This document shows, one piece after another, positions 1-8,615 of a DNA stretch of 64,000 bases; positions within the stretch are counted from its first letter, which is position 1; each line of letters begins with the position of its first letter. A program made the position numbers and the translations under genes. The DNA is taken from NCBI GenBank assembly GCA_025362295.1, contig JANYGX010000029.1:62001-126000 (forward strand). Reading direction: 5' to 3'. This DNA comes from Sphingomonadales bacterium. Lineage in GTDB: Bacteria; Pseudomonadota; Alphaproteobacteria; Sphingomonadales; Sphingomonadaceae. The notes beneath the pieces were generated by a model. The model searched no databases. It saw only the letters and a list, made by a program, of their open reading frames with translations, and was not told where the DNA came from.

Positions 1-491
1 GCTCGCCCGACCCGGTGGTGTTTCTGGAGAACGAGCTGCTGTATGGCAAAACGTTTGAGGTGCCGGAGGGCGATGTGGTCGTCCCCATTGGCAAGGCGCG
101 CATCATGCGGGAAGGTAGCGACGTGACGCTGGTGAGCTATTCGATTGGTGTGGCTTTGTCTTTGGAGGCAGCGGACAAACTCGCTGCTGAGGGCATTTCT
201 GCCGAAGTGGTTGATCTGCGCACGCTGCGGCCACTTGACCGCGATACAGTGCTGGCGTCCCTCAAAAAAACCAACCGCATGGTGGTGGTGGAGGAAGGCT
301 GGCCGCAATGTTCGATTGCATCAGAGATTACAGCGCTGGTGATGGAACACGGCTTTGATGATCTCGATGCGCCGGTACTGCGCGTGACAAACAAGGACGT
401 GCCGCTGCCCTATGCGAAAAATCTAGAGACGTTGGCATTGGTGAAAACAGATGATGTGATCGCAGCTGTCAAACACGTTATGTACAGGTAA
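1..491 (+). CDS. pdhB: Pyruvate dehydrogenase E1 component, beta subunit (C-terminal part)
   Basis: This is the 3' part of the E1-beta subunit of pyruvate dehydrogenase, which with E1-alpha decarboxylates pyruvate and passes the acetyl group to E2 lipoate in the cytoplasm. The frame is open from base 3 (the first in-frame codons read [15 protein letters not shown], a typical E1-beta stretch), so the start lies before the window. What remains is about 160 residues, including the transketolase C-terminal domain ([17 protein letters not shown], then [12 protein letters not shown], then the [16 protein letters not shown] segment). It ends 8 bases before the pdhC start, and a GGA ribosome site for pdhC follows its stop, so it is cotranscribed with pdhC. 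Identification is firm; only the truncation by the window edge limits it. Confidence 0.95.
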   Translation, partial: SPDPVVFLENELLYGKTFEVPEGDVVVPIGKARIMREGSDVTLVSYSIGVALSLEAADKLAAEGISAEVVDLRTLRPLDRDTVLASLKKTNRMVVVEEGWPQCSIASEITALVMEHGFDDLDAPVLRVTNKDVPLPYAKNLETLALVKTDDVIAAVKHVMYR

Positions 492-499
492 GGAACTCT

Positions 500-1801
500 A
501 TGCCCATCAACATCCTCATGCCCGCCCTCTCGCCAACCATGGAAAAAGGCACGCTTGCCAAGTGGCTGATAAAAGCTGGCGACGTTGTAAAATCAGGCCA
601 GGTGATGGCCGAGATTGAAACTGACAAAGCCACGATGGAATATGAGGCGGTCGATGAGGGGACAATAGGCGCTATCCTGATTGCGGAAGGCAGCGAAGAT
701 GTGGCAGTGGGCGCAGCGATTGCGACATTGTTGGAAGACGGCGAGACTGCCGCTTCAACTAAACCCTCCCCTCCTGCCGGGGCGGGCGCGAGACTTAGCG
801 AGCCATCTTCGGCAAGATTAGTCGCAGCGGGAGAGGGGACTCTGCCTCTTGCCGCTCACCCCTCTCACGCCCCGGCGGGGCACCCTCTCCCGCAAGGCGA
901 GAAGGGAAGGATAGTAGCCTCCCCTCTCGCCAAACGTATTGCGTCCCAATCAAATATTAATCTTGCCAGCGTTAAAGGTTCTGGACCCAACGGCCGTATC
1001 GTCAAGGCTGATCTCGCTGATGCACCAAAGCAAGCCGCACCCGCAAAACAAGGGGCGCCAAAGCCCGTGCTGGTTACAGCACATGTACCCACAACACCTA
1101 CTGATGGCACCACGCCGTTCACGGAGGTCAAGCTCTCCGGCATGCGCAAGGTCATTGCGCGGCGGCTAACGGAATCGAAACAGCAGGTACCGCACATTTA
1201 TCTCAGCGTGGATATCCGGCTGGATGCGCTGCTGAAACTGCGCAGCGAACTCAACGCAGCTCTTGCAACGCGCCAGATCAAGCTCAGTGTCAACGACATG
1301 CTGATCAAGGCGCTGGGCCTCGCGCTGGTGCAGGTGCCTGTTTGCAACGTCTCGTTCATGGGCGACACAATGCTGCAATATACGCGTGCTGACATCTCGG
1401 TGGCCGTGAGCATTCCCGGCGGCTTGATCACGCCGATTGTTGTCGATGCTGGCCACAAATCACTCGCCACTGTTGCAACGGAAATGACCACACTTGCTGA
1501 AAAGGCCAAAGCCGGCAAACTGCAACCACACGAATACCAAGGCGGCACGGCAAGCCTCAGCAACATGGGCATGATGGGCATCAAGCAGTTCGAGGCGGTG
1601 ATCAACCCACCGCAGGGCATGATCATGGCCATCGGTGCCGGCGAGCAGCGGCCCTATGTGATTGATGGCATCCTGGCCGTGGCAACAGTGATGACCGCAA
1701 CTGGCAGCTTCGACCACCGCGCCATTGATGGCGCGGATGGGGCAATGCTGATGAAGGCATTCAAGGAGCTGGTGGAAATGCCGCTAGGGTTGGTGGCTTG
1801 A
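500..1801 (+). CDS. pdhC: Dihydrolipoamide acetyltransferase, E2 of pyruvate dehydrogenase
   Basis: E2 core enzyme of pyruvate dehydrogenase; it transfers acetyl from lipoate to CoA. It is 433 residues long. One lipoyl domain (about 3-77) carries the lipoylated lysine in ETDKAT (K43). The E3/E1-binding domain is at about 138-172 ([10 protein letters not shown] through NGRIVKADL). The catalytic acyltransferase domain runs from about 205 to the end, with the active-site motif [11 protein letters not shown] (H406, D410). The start ATG follows AAGGAACTCT. Unusually, the linker between lipoyl and binding domains (residues about 89-137) is encoded by a GC-rich palindromic repeat inserted in frame, giving a Pro/Ala/Gly-rich stretch unlike a normal Ala-Pro linker. 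As a flexible linker this insertion may be tolerated. The gene sits between pdhB and, after a DUF559 gene, lpd. Confidence 0.95.
   Translation: MPINILMPALSPTMEKGTLAKWLIKAGDVVKSGQVMAEIETDKATMEYEAVDEGTIGAILIAEGSEDVAVGAAIATLLEDGETAASTKPSPPAGAGARLSEPSSARLVAAGEGTLPLAAHPSHAPAGHPLPQGEKGRIVASPLAKRIASQSNINLASVKGSGPNGRIVKADLADAPKQAAPAKQGAPKPVLVTAHVPTTPTDGTTPFTEVKLSGMRKVIARRLTESKQQVPHIYLSVDIRLDALLKLRSELNAALATRQIKLSVNDMLIKALGLALVQVPVCNVSFMGDTMLQYTRADISVAVSIPGGLITPIVVDAGHKSLATVATEMTTLAEKAKAGKLQPHEYQGGTASLSNMGMMGIKQFEAVINPPQGMIMAIGAGEQRPYVIDGILAVATVMTATGSFDHRAIDGADGAMLMKAFKELVEMPLGLVA
764..909. repeat. Palindromic repeat inserted in frame within pdhC
   Basis: A roughly 146-base stretch built of hairpins: a CCCTCC...GGGAGAGGG outer pairing around an ATCTT/AAGAT stem, a perfect GCCCC-GGC-GGGGC stem at 869-881, then CCCTCTCCCGCAAGGCGAGAAGGG. 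The CCTCTCCC/GGGAGAGGG motif is the same as in the intergenic repeats at 1820-1916 and 2267-2304, and TCCCGCAAGGCGAGA recurs exactly near 26965. It is translated as residues about 89-137 of E2 without disrupting the frame. Confidence 0.8.
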
Positions 1802-1819
1802 TCGAATACTCTCATTTCA

Positions 1820-1916
1820 ACCCCTCTCCCGAAGTGAGAAAGGGGCTTAAGATTTTCCCTCTCCCCATGAGGGAGAGGGAGGGGCCCGCGTGCGCTTGCG
1901 CGCGGGAGGGTGAGGG
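1820..1916. repeat. Cluster of three palindromic hairpins upstream of the DUF559 gene
   Basis: Three consecutive stem-loops fill the pdhC-DUF559 gap. The first is imperfect (CCCCTCTCCC with GAGAAAGGGG, about 1820-1846). The second is perfect: ten bases TCCCTCTCCC (1856-1865) pair with GGGAGAGGGA (1871-1880) around a CATGA loop. The third is CCCGCG/CGCGGG with an inner GCG-CTT-GCG (1885-1906). The cluster ends with GGGTGAGGG (1908-1916), whose exact reverse complement CCCTCACCC stands on the far side of the DUF559 gene at 2267-2275. Confidence 0.85.
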
Positions 1917-1919
1917 CAC

Positions 1920-2330
1920 GTGACAGGTTACAGCAAAATTACCCTTAACCGCGCCAGAACTTTGCGCCATGTATTGACTGATGCCGAAGTAAAATTGTGG
2001 CATCGCTTGCGCAATCGACAATTGGCAAATGCAAAGTTTCGCAGGCAAGCGCCCATCGGGCCTTACATTGCCGACTTCTTTTGTGCCGACGCGAAGCTGA
2101 TTGTTGAAGTGGACGGCAGCCAACATGCAGAAAGTGCGCATGATACAAAGCGCGACGCATTTCTGCAGGCGCAAGGGTATCACGTGTTGCGTTTTTGGAA
2201 TGGCGAGATTTTTGATAATCTGGATGGCGTTTTGGAGACGCTATATTTGGCCCTCACCACAAAGAACCCTCACCCCAACCCCTCTCCCTCAAGGGGAGAG
2301 GGGCTAGACGCGGAGCGATACACAGCATGA
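1920..2330 (+). CDS. DUF559 domain protein (VSR-like endonuclease fold)
   Basis: A 136-residue protein of the DUF559 family, related in fold to very-short-patch-repair and PD-(D/E)XK nucleases; biochemical role in most members is unknown. Recognisable family motifs in order: ARTLRHVLTDAEVKLWHRLR (about 11-30), NAKFRRQAPIGPYIADFFC (about 37-55), KLIVEVDGSQH (about 59-69, holding the likely acidic metal ligands), and YHVLRFWN (about 89-96). It starts with GTG just after the left repeat. The C-terminal tail PHPNPSPSRGEG is simply the translated right-hand repeat, so the functional domain ends near residue 113. The last four bases overlap the lpd start (ATGA), which couples it to lpd translation. 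It is foreign to the pyruvate dehydrogenase pathway and probably a passenger. Family assignment is strong; nuclease activity is inferred. Confidence 0.85.
   Translation: MTGYSKITLNRARTLRHVLTDAEVKLWHRLRNRQLANAKFRRQAPIGPYIADFFCADAKLIVEVDGSQHAESAHDTKRDAFLQAQGYHVLRFWNGEIFDNLDGVLETLYLALTTKNPHPNPSPSRGEGLDAERYTA
2267..2304. repeat. Palindromic repeat at the 3' end of the DUF559 gene
   Basis: CCCTCACCCC followed by a perfect ten-base stem, CCCCTCTCCC (2279-2288) with GGGAGAGGGG (2294-2303) around TCAAG. It is in inverted orientation to the cluster at 1820-1916 and is translated as the last residues of the DUF559 protein. A second CCCTCACC lies at 2251-2258. Confidence 0.85.
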
Positions 2331-3721
2331 CCACATTCGACCTTATCATCCTAGGCTCCGGCCCCGGCGGTTATGTCGCTGCCATCCGCGCCGCGCAACT
2401 TGGCCTCAAAACGGCGATCATCGAGCGTGAGCGGCTCGGTGGTATTTGCCTCAACTGGGGCTGCATCCCGACCAAGGCATTGCTGCGGACATCCGAGATT
2501 TATCATTACATGCAGCACGCCAGTGACTACGGCCTTTCAGCCACTGACATCAAGTTCGATCTCAACAAGGTTGTTGAGCGTTCGCGCGGGGTGGCGGGCA
2601 AACTGAATGCCGGTGTGACACATTTGATGAAGAAGAACAAAATCGCTGTGTTCACTGGCACTGGCAAACTCACGGCACCAGGCAAAGTCACCGTGACCAG
2701 TGGCGATAAAAACGAGCTGCTGGAGGCCACAAACATCATCATTGCGACGGGTGCGCGGGCGCGCGATTTGCCGTTTGCCAAGGCAGATGGCAAGCGCATC
2801 TGGTCGTACCGTCACGCGATGGTGCCACCGGAAATGCCGACCAAGCTGCTGGTGATTGGTTCCGGTGCCATTGGCATCGAGTTCGCTAGTTTTTATGCGG
2901 ACATGGGTGCGAAAGTCACCATCATTGAAATGCTCGACCGGGTGTTGCCAGTTGAGGATGAGGAAGTCAGTGCGTTCATGAACAAGGCGCTGACCAAACA
3001 GGGCATGACCCTGCACGTGAAAACCGGCGTGCAAAAACTCACAGCCACGGACAAAGACGTGACCGCCGAGATCAAAGGCCCGGACGGCAAGATCATCACC
3101 GATACCTTCAGTCACGTGATTGTCGCCATCGGCATTGTGCCGAATATTGAAAACATCGGGCTACAGGACCTGAAGATCGAGCATGCCAAAAACACTCACA
3201 TTCAAACCGACGCCTATGGCCGCACCAATGTGCCCGGCATCTGGGCGATTGGCGATGTGACAGCGCCGCCGTGGCTGGCGCACAAGGCCAGCCACGAGGG
3301 TGTGATTGTGGTGGAAACCATTGCTGGCAAAAACCCGCACCCGCTTGATAAAGGCCAGATTCCAGGGTGCACATACTCCCGCCCACAGGTCGCCTCAGTA
3401 GGCCTCACCGAGGCCGCCGCCAAGGCTGCTGGTCACACGCTCAAGGTCGGCCGCTTCCCGTTTCAGGGCAACGGCAAGGCGATAGCGCTGGGTGAGCCGG
3501 AGGGTTTCATCAAAACGGTGTTTGACGCGAAAACTGGCGAATTGCTGGGTGCCCACATGATTGGTGCGGAGGTGACAGAGCTCATCCAAGGCTATACCAT
3601 CGCCCGCCAGTTAGAGACCACCGAGCAGGACCTCATGCATACGGTCTTCCCGCATCCGACGCTCTCCGAGATGATGCACGAGAGTGTGCTGGATGCTTAC
3701 GGGCAGGTCATTCATTTTTAG
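2327..3721 (+). CDS. lpd: Dihydrolipoyl dehydrogenase (E3)
   Basis: E3 of the pyruvate dehydrogenase complex: a FAD enzyme that reoxidises E2 dihydrolipoamide with NAD+. At 464 residues it is the usual length. Visible are the FAD-binding GSGPGGYVAAIRAAQLG (10-26), the redox-active disulfide CLNWGC (C41 and C46), the NAD-binding GSGAIGIEFASFY segment (about 180), the second FAD motif IWAIGDVT (about 305-312), and the C-terminal dimer-domain HPTLSE (H443, E448). The ATG overlaps the DUF559 stop, so the inserted gene has become part of the operon. It has no N-terminal lipoyl domain. Confidence 0.96.
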   Translation: MTTFDLIILGSGPGGYVAAIRAAQLGLKTAIIERERLGGICLNWGCIPTKALLRTSEIYHYMQHASDYGLSATDIKFDLNKVVERSRGVAGKLNAGVTHLMKKNKIAVFTGTGKLTAPGKVTVTSGDKNELLEATNIIIATGARARDLPFAKADGKRIWSYRHAMVPPEMPTKLLVIGSGAIGIEFASFYADMGAKVTIIEMLDRVLPVEDEEVSAFMNKALTKQGMTLHVKTGVQKLTATDKDVTAEIKGPDGKIITDTFSHVIVAIGIVPNIENIGLQDLKIEHAKNTHIQTDAYGRTNVPGIWAIGDVTAPPWLAHKASHEGVIVVETIAGKNPHPLDKGQIPGCTYSRPQVASVGLTEAAAKAAGHTLKVGRFPFQGNGKAIALGEPEGFIKTVFDAKTGELLGAHMIGAEVTELIQGYTIARQLETTEQDLMHTVFPHPTLSEMMHESVLDAYGQVIHF

Positions 3722-3782
3722 GGTGCTGGACAGCCTTGCTCAAATTGGGCATTAGAAAGCTTGGCTTTCGAGGTTTTCAGTT

Positions 3783-4175
3783 ATGGGATTATTAGCGCGT
3801 ACGTTCACCTGGTGGAAAGGGGCCACATGGGGCACATTGCTGTTCACCAGTCGCAAGGGTGAAAAGGTTGGCACGGACAAAGAAGGCAATAATTATTACC
3901 GCGAGCGCGGCGCTGATCGGCATACCGGCAAACGCTGGGTGGTTTACAACGGTACGGTTGAGGCAAGCCGAGTGCCGCCGGAGTGGAACGGCTGGCTCCA
4001 TAAAACAGTCGATGAAACACCGGAAGAACGCAGGCCGCTGATCAAGGCTTGGGAGAAACCGCATTTGGCAAACCTCACCGGATCGGATGCAGCCTATATG
4101 CCACCGGGTAGTTTGGCTTTGGGTGGGAAGCGCAAAAAAGCCACTGGTGATTATGAAGCCTGGAAGCCTGAGTAA
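3783..4175 (+). CDS. NADH:ubiquinone oxidoreductase NDUFA12-family subunit
   Basis: A 130-residue homologue of the mitochondrial complex I accessory subunit NDUFA12 (B17.2), found in alphaproteobacteria and thought to bind the peripheral arm of complex I at the inner membrane. Family signatures run through the chain: TWGTLLFTSRKGEKVGTDKEG near residue 18, YYRER, RWVVYNG (about 55), VPPEWNGWLH (about 68-77) and NLTGSDAAYMPPGSL near 100. It precedes mlaD with a gap of 12 bases that contains the mlaD ribosome site (AAGGAT next to its own stop), so the two are cotranscribed, as is usual in this class. It lies 61 bases after lpd and may have its own promoter. Confidence 0.92.
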   Translation: MGLLARTFTWWKGATWGTLLFTSRKGEKVGTDKEGNNYYRERGADRHTGKRWVVYNGTVEASRVPPEWNGWLHKTVDETPEERRPLIKAWEKPHLANLTGSDAAYMPPGSLALGGKRKKATGDYEAWKPE

Positions 4176-4187
4176 GGATATTAATGT

Positions 4188-4679
4188 ATGACACTGAAAG
4201 ATAATATGGTCGAAGCCATTATCGGGGCTTTGGTGCTGGCCGTGACGGTTTGGTTTGTGAGCTATGTTTACACGCACACCGAGCGCGGCCGCAGTGGTGG
4301 TTATCAACTGGTCGCGATATTTCCATCTGTTCAGGGTATTAACATCGGCTCTGATGTACGCATATCTGGCGTGAAGGTGGGCACAGTAACAACTTCAGAA
4401 TTGGACCCCAAAAGCTTTCAGGCGAAAATCAAGTTTACAGTGCCCAGCGATATCAAGTTGCCAACGGACACATCAGCTAAAATTACCTCGGAAGGGTTGC
4501 TTGGCGGTAATTTTATCGCTTTGTCTCCCGGCGGTTCTGAAGATAATCTGAAACCAGGCGAGCAGATCGAGCAAACACAAGGTTCGGTGGATTTGATGTC
4601 ACTGATCGGTCAAGCCATCTATCGTGTTGGCAACAAACCAGCTGATCCGGCAGCGCCAACCGCCAAGCCTGCCCAATAG
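4188..4679 (+). CDS. mlaD: MlaD-family phospholipid transport protein
   Basis: Substrate-binding MCE protein of the Mla pathway that moves phospholipids between the inner and outer membranes. Its 163 residues hold one N-terminal membrane helix (about 7-27, IIGALVLAVTVWFVSYVY) and one MCE domain (about 38-118) with VQGINIGSDVRISGVKVG and SEGLLGGNFIAL. The C-terminal part (SVDLMSLIGQAIYRVG) fits the amphipathic segment of MlaD. The permease and ATPase genes are not in this window; solitary mlaD beside the NDUFA12 gene is common in alphaproteobacteria. The stop TAG overlaps the GTG start of the next gene by one base. Confidence 0.9.
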   Translation: MTLKDNMVEAIIGALVLAVTVWFVSYVYTHTERGRSGGYQLVAIFPSVQGINIGSDVRISGVKVGTVTTSELDPKSFQAKIKFTVPSDIKLPTDTSAKITSEGLLGGNFIALSPGGSEDNLKPGEQIEQTQGSVDLMSLIGQAIYRVGNKPADPAAPTAKPAQ

Positions 4680-5413
4680 TGGCAACACGCGGCATTATTG
4701 TTGGCAGCGCATTGGCCACGATATTGTTTGGCGGCGTCGCTGCATGGTTTTGGCTAAAGCCGACTGCTAAAATTGTCGGTCATGACGTGCCGGGTTCAGT
4801 AGAGGTTAAAATTGCACCACTCAAAGAAGTGAAGATAATTGCTGCCCCAAATCAGCAACAACAACCACCTGTTGATTCAACCAGTGATCGAAAAGCTGTT
4901 ATCCGTGCGCTGGATAAGGTGACCATGCGAATGCAGGAATTCGAGATGGCCATGGACCAGACTGTGCATTTCGGTGCGCTTGATATTCGCGTGCGTACCT
5001 GTCAGGCCAACCCGCCTGAATTGCCGCCTGAAAACTCAGCCTTTTTGCAAATTTCAGAGACAAGACCCGATCATAAAAAAGTTCAGGTATTTTCTGGCTG
5101 GATGTATGGTTCAAGTCCAGCGTTGAACGCGCTTGAACACCCGGTTTATGACGTCTGGGTGATGACCTGCAAAATGAGCTTTCCTGACAAAGGCCCCGAT
5201 ACGATTGATGTGGCTTCGGCTTCCGCTATTGAAAAACGCGGCACGGGTAATGCGGATGAGGATGCCGTGGCGGCCTCAGACGAAATCAAACCCAAACGCA
5301 AGGCACGCAAACCCAAAGTTGAAGTTACCGCACCTGCAGAAACGGGTGCTGCACCATCGGATACACCGGCTGAAACGGCGCCTGCGCCGGCGGAGGGCAC
5401 CACAGACAATTGA
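4679..5413 (+). CDS. DUF2155 domain protein, exported
   Basis: A 244-residue protein with an N-terminal hydrophobic helix (about 5-22) and a DUF2155 domain at about 78-163 ([64 protein letters not shown]). The function is unknown; members are predicted periplasmic. Translation probably starts at GTG 4679, overlapping the mlaD stop (TAGTG), which implies translational coupling. The last 80 residues are a low-complexity Lys/Ala/Pro/Glu tail. That tail and the end of the domain lie opposite the 3' extension of aat on the other strand, an overlap of 268 bases. Confidence 0.85.
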   Translation: MATRGIIVGSALATILFGGVAAWFWLKPTAKIVGHDVPGSVEVKIAPLKEVKIIAAPNQQQQPPVDSTSDRKAVIRALDKVTMRMQEFEMAMDQTVHFGALDIRVRTCQANPPELPPENSAFLQISETRPDHKKVQVFSGWMYGSSPALNALEHPVYDVWVMTCKMSFPDKGPDTIDVASASAIEKRGTGNADEDAVAASDEIKPKRKARKPKVEVTAPAETGAAPSDTPAETAPAPAEGTTDN

Positions 5414-6021
5414 AGCCGGTCAATCGCTGACCAATCTGCCTTATGTGCCATGGCGAAATGCAAGCGTTTTTGATAGGCTTTTTTGCTGATTTCAATCGCA
5501 CCAAAATGCGACAGATGGTCGGTGACAAATTGTGTATCAAGCAAGCTAAAGCTTCCAGTGCGCAGCCTTGCGACCAGGTACACCAACGCTACTTTTGATG
5601 CATCAGTTGCCCGAGAAAACATGCTCTCACCAAAAAATGCACCTTGCAAACACACACCATAAAGACCGCCAACCAGTTGATTGTCTTTCCACGTTTCTAC
5701 CGAATGTGCATAGCCTGCTGCGTGTAACTGTGTGTAACTCTCAAGTATGGAGGGGTTAATCCACGTATCGCGGCGTATGTCCGTTGCTTCGGCACACAAT
5801 TGCATCACATCCGTAAAGCACGTATTGATGCGCACTTCAAAGTGGTCTTGCCGGACAATTTTTGCCAGTGACCTTGAAATATGAAAATGATCCAGCGGGA
5901 GGATGCCGCGCTGCTTTGGTTCAACCCAAAAAATCTCAGGGTCATCAGCGCTGTTAGCCATTGGGAAAATGCCAGCTGCATAAGCGCGAATAAGAGTATC
6001 AGGAGATAGGGACTTGATCAT
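5146..6021 (-). CDS. aat: Leucyl/phenylalanyl-tRNA-protein transferase with antisense-derived tail
   Basis: Aat attaches Leu or Phe from aminoacyl-tRNA to proteins with N-terminal Lys or Arg, making N-degrons for ClpS/ClpAP. The core is complete in residues 1 to about 206: [10 protein letters not shown] (14-23), [35 protein letters not shown] (split over about 86-108), [14 protein letters not shown], and [12 protein letters not shown] near 180. Aat proteins usually end at about 220-240 residues. Here the frame stays open to 291, adding about 85 Ser/Ala/Gly/Val-rich residues that are the complement of the DUF2155 3' end. The start overlaps the acyltransferase stop by 23 bases. Either the original stop was lost or the tail is tolerated; the core is intact, so activity is likely. 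Confidence 0.9.
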   Translation of the reverse strand: MIKSLSPDTLIRAYAAGIFPMANSADDPEIFWVEPKQRGILPLDHFHISRSLAKIVRQDHFEVRINTCFTDVMQLCAEATDIRRDTWINPSILESYTQLHAAGYAHSVETWKDNQLVGGLYGVCLQGAFFGESMFSRATDASKVALVYLVARLRTGSFSLLDTQFVTDHLSHFGAIEISKKAYQKRLHFAMAHKADWSAIDRLQLSVVPSAGAGAVSAGVSDGAAPVSAGAVTSTLGLRALRLGLISSEAATASSSALPVPRFSIAEAEATSIVSGPLSGKLILQVITQTS

Positions 6022-7105
6022 ATAATTTTTTAGGATGTATCTTATTCCGTAGTATTAAACGCGCTGGTAATTCAAAATATTTATAAGAGAGGTGGGCAAT
6101 CAGGAGCACAAGTGGCACTGAAATAATCCATAAGAAAATGGCAGGCCACGAAGTAGCATTTTTTATGAAGCCGTGAACCATTGGTGAAAATAAAAAATTC
6201 AGAACCAAGACATGCCAGAGATAAAGAGAATATGAAATAGTTCCCAAATAAACACATATTCGATGTGACAACAATTTAGCAACGTAGCCCTCTTGATAGG
6301 AAAGTGAAAAAATAAGATAAGCCATGGCAAAGACTGCCACATAAGCGTTGGAAAATATAAGAGCGCAAAGCAATGTAAAAGTTGAGGCAGTTGTGGCAAG
6401 TGAATGTGAAAAAGACTGCGCCAGATGTTTTCGGCTGATAATATTGAGGCATATGCCGCAGATAAATTCACCTGTGCCGCGTATCAATCCGTAATCATAG
6501 GATGCCGACATATCTGATCGGTGGTATATGAATTTCAAAATACACATTGCAGATAAAAGACTGAAAATTGCTACGGCGCAAGCATACCACTTGTTAATTT
6601 TTCCCAGCGCCAAAGCCAGAAAAGGAAACAGCAAATATAAAAACCATTCAATGCTGATAGACCAGGAAGGCCCGTTCCAGGTCAATGTGGAAAACCCCCC
6701 CCAAGAATGAACGAGTAAAATATTAGCAAGCGCAGCAATAGCTGTATAAGATTCATGATTATGAATATTTGCGCCGGACACATTCTTTGCCATATATAAT
6801 ATAACGGCAGCTAAAAATGTGATTAAATGAAGTGGATAAATACGCGCTAAACGCAGCTGTATAAAAACTTTTATTTTATTCGCCAAGCTAATTTTATGAT
6901 CATTTATAAAATCATTAAGGTGAACATGAGCCAAAACAAACCCGCTCAAGATAAAGAACAGATCAACTCCTAGGTTTCCCATACGTATAAATCGCACTGG
7001 CGTCACGTGGAGTAAAGCAACAAAGAAATAGTTGTAGTGAAAACTCATGACGTAAAGAGCCGCAATGCCACGCAAGCCGGTCAGTGAGTCAACACGAGGT
7101 TTCAT
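5999..7105 (-). CDS. Acyltransferase 3 family membrane protein
   Basis: A 368-residue integral membrane acyltransferase of the OafA/NodX type, which O-acylates surface sugars such as O-antigen or exopolysaccharide. The N-terminus has the family pattern [20 protein letters not shown] (R and H being the conserved pair), then [18 protein letters not shown] (about 60) and about ten hydrophobic helices, including [18 protein letters not shown]. It lies between accC and aat, genes that are normally adjacent, and it is clearly more AT-rich than both, with many ATA, TTA and AAA codons, so it looks acquired. It sits 166 bases after accC and overlaps the aat start. The acceptor sugar cannot be told from the sequence. 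Confidence 0.88.
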   Translation of the reverse strand: MKPRVDSLTGLRGIAALYVMSFHYNYFFVALLHVTPVRFIRMGNLGVDLFFILSGFVLAHVHLNDFINDHKISLANKIKVFIQLRLARIYPLHLITFLAAVILYMAKNVSGANIHNHESYTAIAALANILLVHSWGGFSTLTWNGPSWSISIEWFLYLLFPFLALALGKINKWYACAVAIFSLLSAMCILKFIYHRSDMSASYDYGLIRGTGEFICGICLNIISRKHLAQSFSHSLATTASTFTLLCALIFSNAYVAVFAMAYLIFSLSYQEGYVAKLLSHRICVYLGTISYSLYLWHVLVLNFLFSPMVHGFIKNATSWPAIFLWIISVPLVLLIAHLSYKYFELPARLILRNKIHPKKLYDQVPIS

Positions 7106-7271
7106 ATTATACCAGATATATTATGATCTGGCATGGCATTGACATTCCAGTGAAGCAAACAAGGATGGACAAGGGTGCAACTAAAACTCAAGGCAGGAAA
7201 ATGGTTAATACTAATCATATAACTATTATAATACTTGTATACCTACAAGCAAACGAATTCAAATTAACCAT

Positions 7272-8615
7272 TTATTGAGTTTTCATCAGCCACTCTTCGA
7301 GCCACTTGATGGAATATGTTCCAGCGATAAATTCTTCGCTTTCTAGCAAATCTTTATGCAACGGAATGGTGGTTGATGGGCCTTGAATGATATATTCCTC
7401 CAATGCACGGCGAAGCCGCATCAGGCAATCGTTTCGGTCATCACCGTAAACAATCAATTTGGAAATGAGGCTGTCATAATACGGAGGTATTTTATAGCCA
7501 TTGTATAGTGCACTGTCGACGCGCACATGCAACCCTCCTGGTGTGTGGTAGCCGGTAACGGTGCCAGGTGATGGCGCAAAAGTGCGTGGGTCCTCGGCGT
7601 TGATACGGCATTCAATAGCATGGCCTTTTAGCGTCACTTGGTCTTGTGTGACAGACAAAGGCAATCCACTCGCCACCCGTATTTGTTCGCGCACCAGATC
7701 AAGCCCGGAAATCATTTCTGTGACCGGATGTTCAACTTGAAGCCGGGTATTCATTTCAATAAAAAAGAATTTGCCGTTTTCGTAAAGAAACTCAATCGTA
7801 CCGGCACCCAAATAGCCCATCTTTGCCATGGCATTGGCGACGATCCCGCCCATGTCAGCGCGCTGCGCAGCTGTAATGGCCGGAGAGGGGGCCTCCTCTA
7901 AAACTTTTTGATGACGACGCTGCAACGAACAATCCCGCTCGCCTAAATGAATCGCATTGCCATGGTTGTCGCCAAACACCTGAAATTCAATATGGCGAGG
8001 GTTGCCTAAATATTTTTCAAGATAAACCGTCGCATCACCAAACGCGGCCTTTGCCTCCGAGCGGGCCTGGCTTATTTGCGTTTCCAGTTCATTGGCTGAC
8101 GTGACAACTTTCATACCGCGGCCACCACCGCCAGATGCTGCTTTTATTAACACAGGATAACCAATTTCATTGGCTATTGTCTGAGCCTCATCAAGGTCAT
8201 CGAGAGGTCCGTCTGACCCGGGCACCAGCGGCAAGCCGAGTGCAGCTGCTGTTCGCTTGGCTTCCACTTTATCGCCCATCATGCGAATATGCTCAGCTTT
8301 GGGGCCGATGAAAGTCAGGCCGTGATCTTCAACAATTTCTGCAAACTTGGCGTTCTCGGAAAGAAAACCATAGCCCGGATGGATAGCATCAGCGCCAGAT
8401 ATTTCAGCTGCCGAAACAATTGCCGGAATATTGAGATAGCTTTCAGCTGCTGAGGGTGGCCCAATACAAATTGCCTCATCAGCCAGTCTCACATGCATGG
8501 CCTCGTTGTCCGCCGTCGAATGTACAGCAACTGTTTTAATGCCCATATCGTGGCAGGCGCGGTGAATGCGAAGTGCAATTTCACCACGATTGGCAATCAG
8601 TATTTTTTCAAACAT
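7272..8615 (-). CDS. accC: Acetyl-CoA carboxylase, biotin carboxylase subunit
   Basis: Biotin carboxylase of acetyl-CoA carboxylase; it uses ATP and bicarbonate to carboxylate biotin on AccB, the first step of fatty acid synthesis. The 447 residues match the family length. Seen are the N-terminal [14 protein letters not shown] (4-17), [15 protein letters not shown] (about 80-94), the ATP-grasp glycine loop [10 protein letters not shown] (about 160-169), [20 protein letters not shown] (about 228-247), the catalytic [14 protein letters not shown] (about 287-300) and [13 protein letters not shown]. Its ATG overlaps the accB stop by one base (TAATG). It is the third gene of an aroQ-accB-accC operon. 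Confidence 0.97.
   Translation of the reverse strand: MFEKILIANRGEIALRIHRACHDMGIKTVAVHSTADNEAMHVRLADEAICIGPPSAAESYLNIPAIVSAAEISGADAIHPGYGFLSENAKFAEIVEDHGLTFIGPKAEHIRMMGDKVEAKRTAAALGLPLVPGSDGPLDDLDEAQTIANEIGYPVLIKAASGGGGRGMKVVTSANELETQISQARSEAKAAFGDATVYLEKYLGNPRHIEFQVFGDNHGNAIHLGERDCSLQRRHQKVLEEAPSPAITAAQRADMGGIVANAMAKMGYLGAGTIEFLYENGKFFFIEMNTRLQVEHPVTEMISGLDLVREQIRVASGLPLSVTQDQVTLKGHAIECRINAEDPRTFAPSPGTVTGYHTPGGLHVRVDSALYNGYKIPPYYDSLISKLIVYGDDRNDCLMRLRRALEEYIIQGPSTTIPLHKDLLESEEFIAGTYSIKWLEEWLMKTQ

Larger units (their letters stand above)
1820..2304. mobile_element. Candidate repeat-flanked DUF559 mobile unit
   Basis: Inference: a DUF559 gene is framed by palindromic repeats of one family in opposite orientation. 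The inner ends form a nine-base inverted repeat, GGGTGAGGG at 1908-1916 and CCCTCACCC at 2267-2275, and the outer hairpins share the CCCCTCTCCC/GGGAGAGGGG stem. The unit separates pdhC from lpd, which normally adjoin. The gene's GTG start lies 3 bases beyond the left repeat and its last 20 or so codons read through the right one. No transposase, att site or target duplication could be established. Confidence 0.45.

Noticed and set aside
1820-1916. Tandem repeats as a possible CRISPR array
   Set aside because: The units are different hairpins without uniform repeats and spacers, and no cas gene is near.
2537-3115. 192-residue minus-strand frame inside lpd
   Set aside because: It lies wholly antisense to a clear lpd gene and shows no family motifs.
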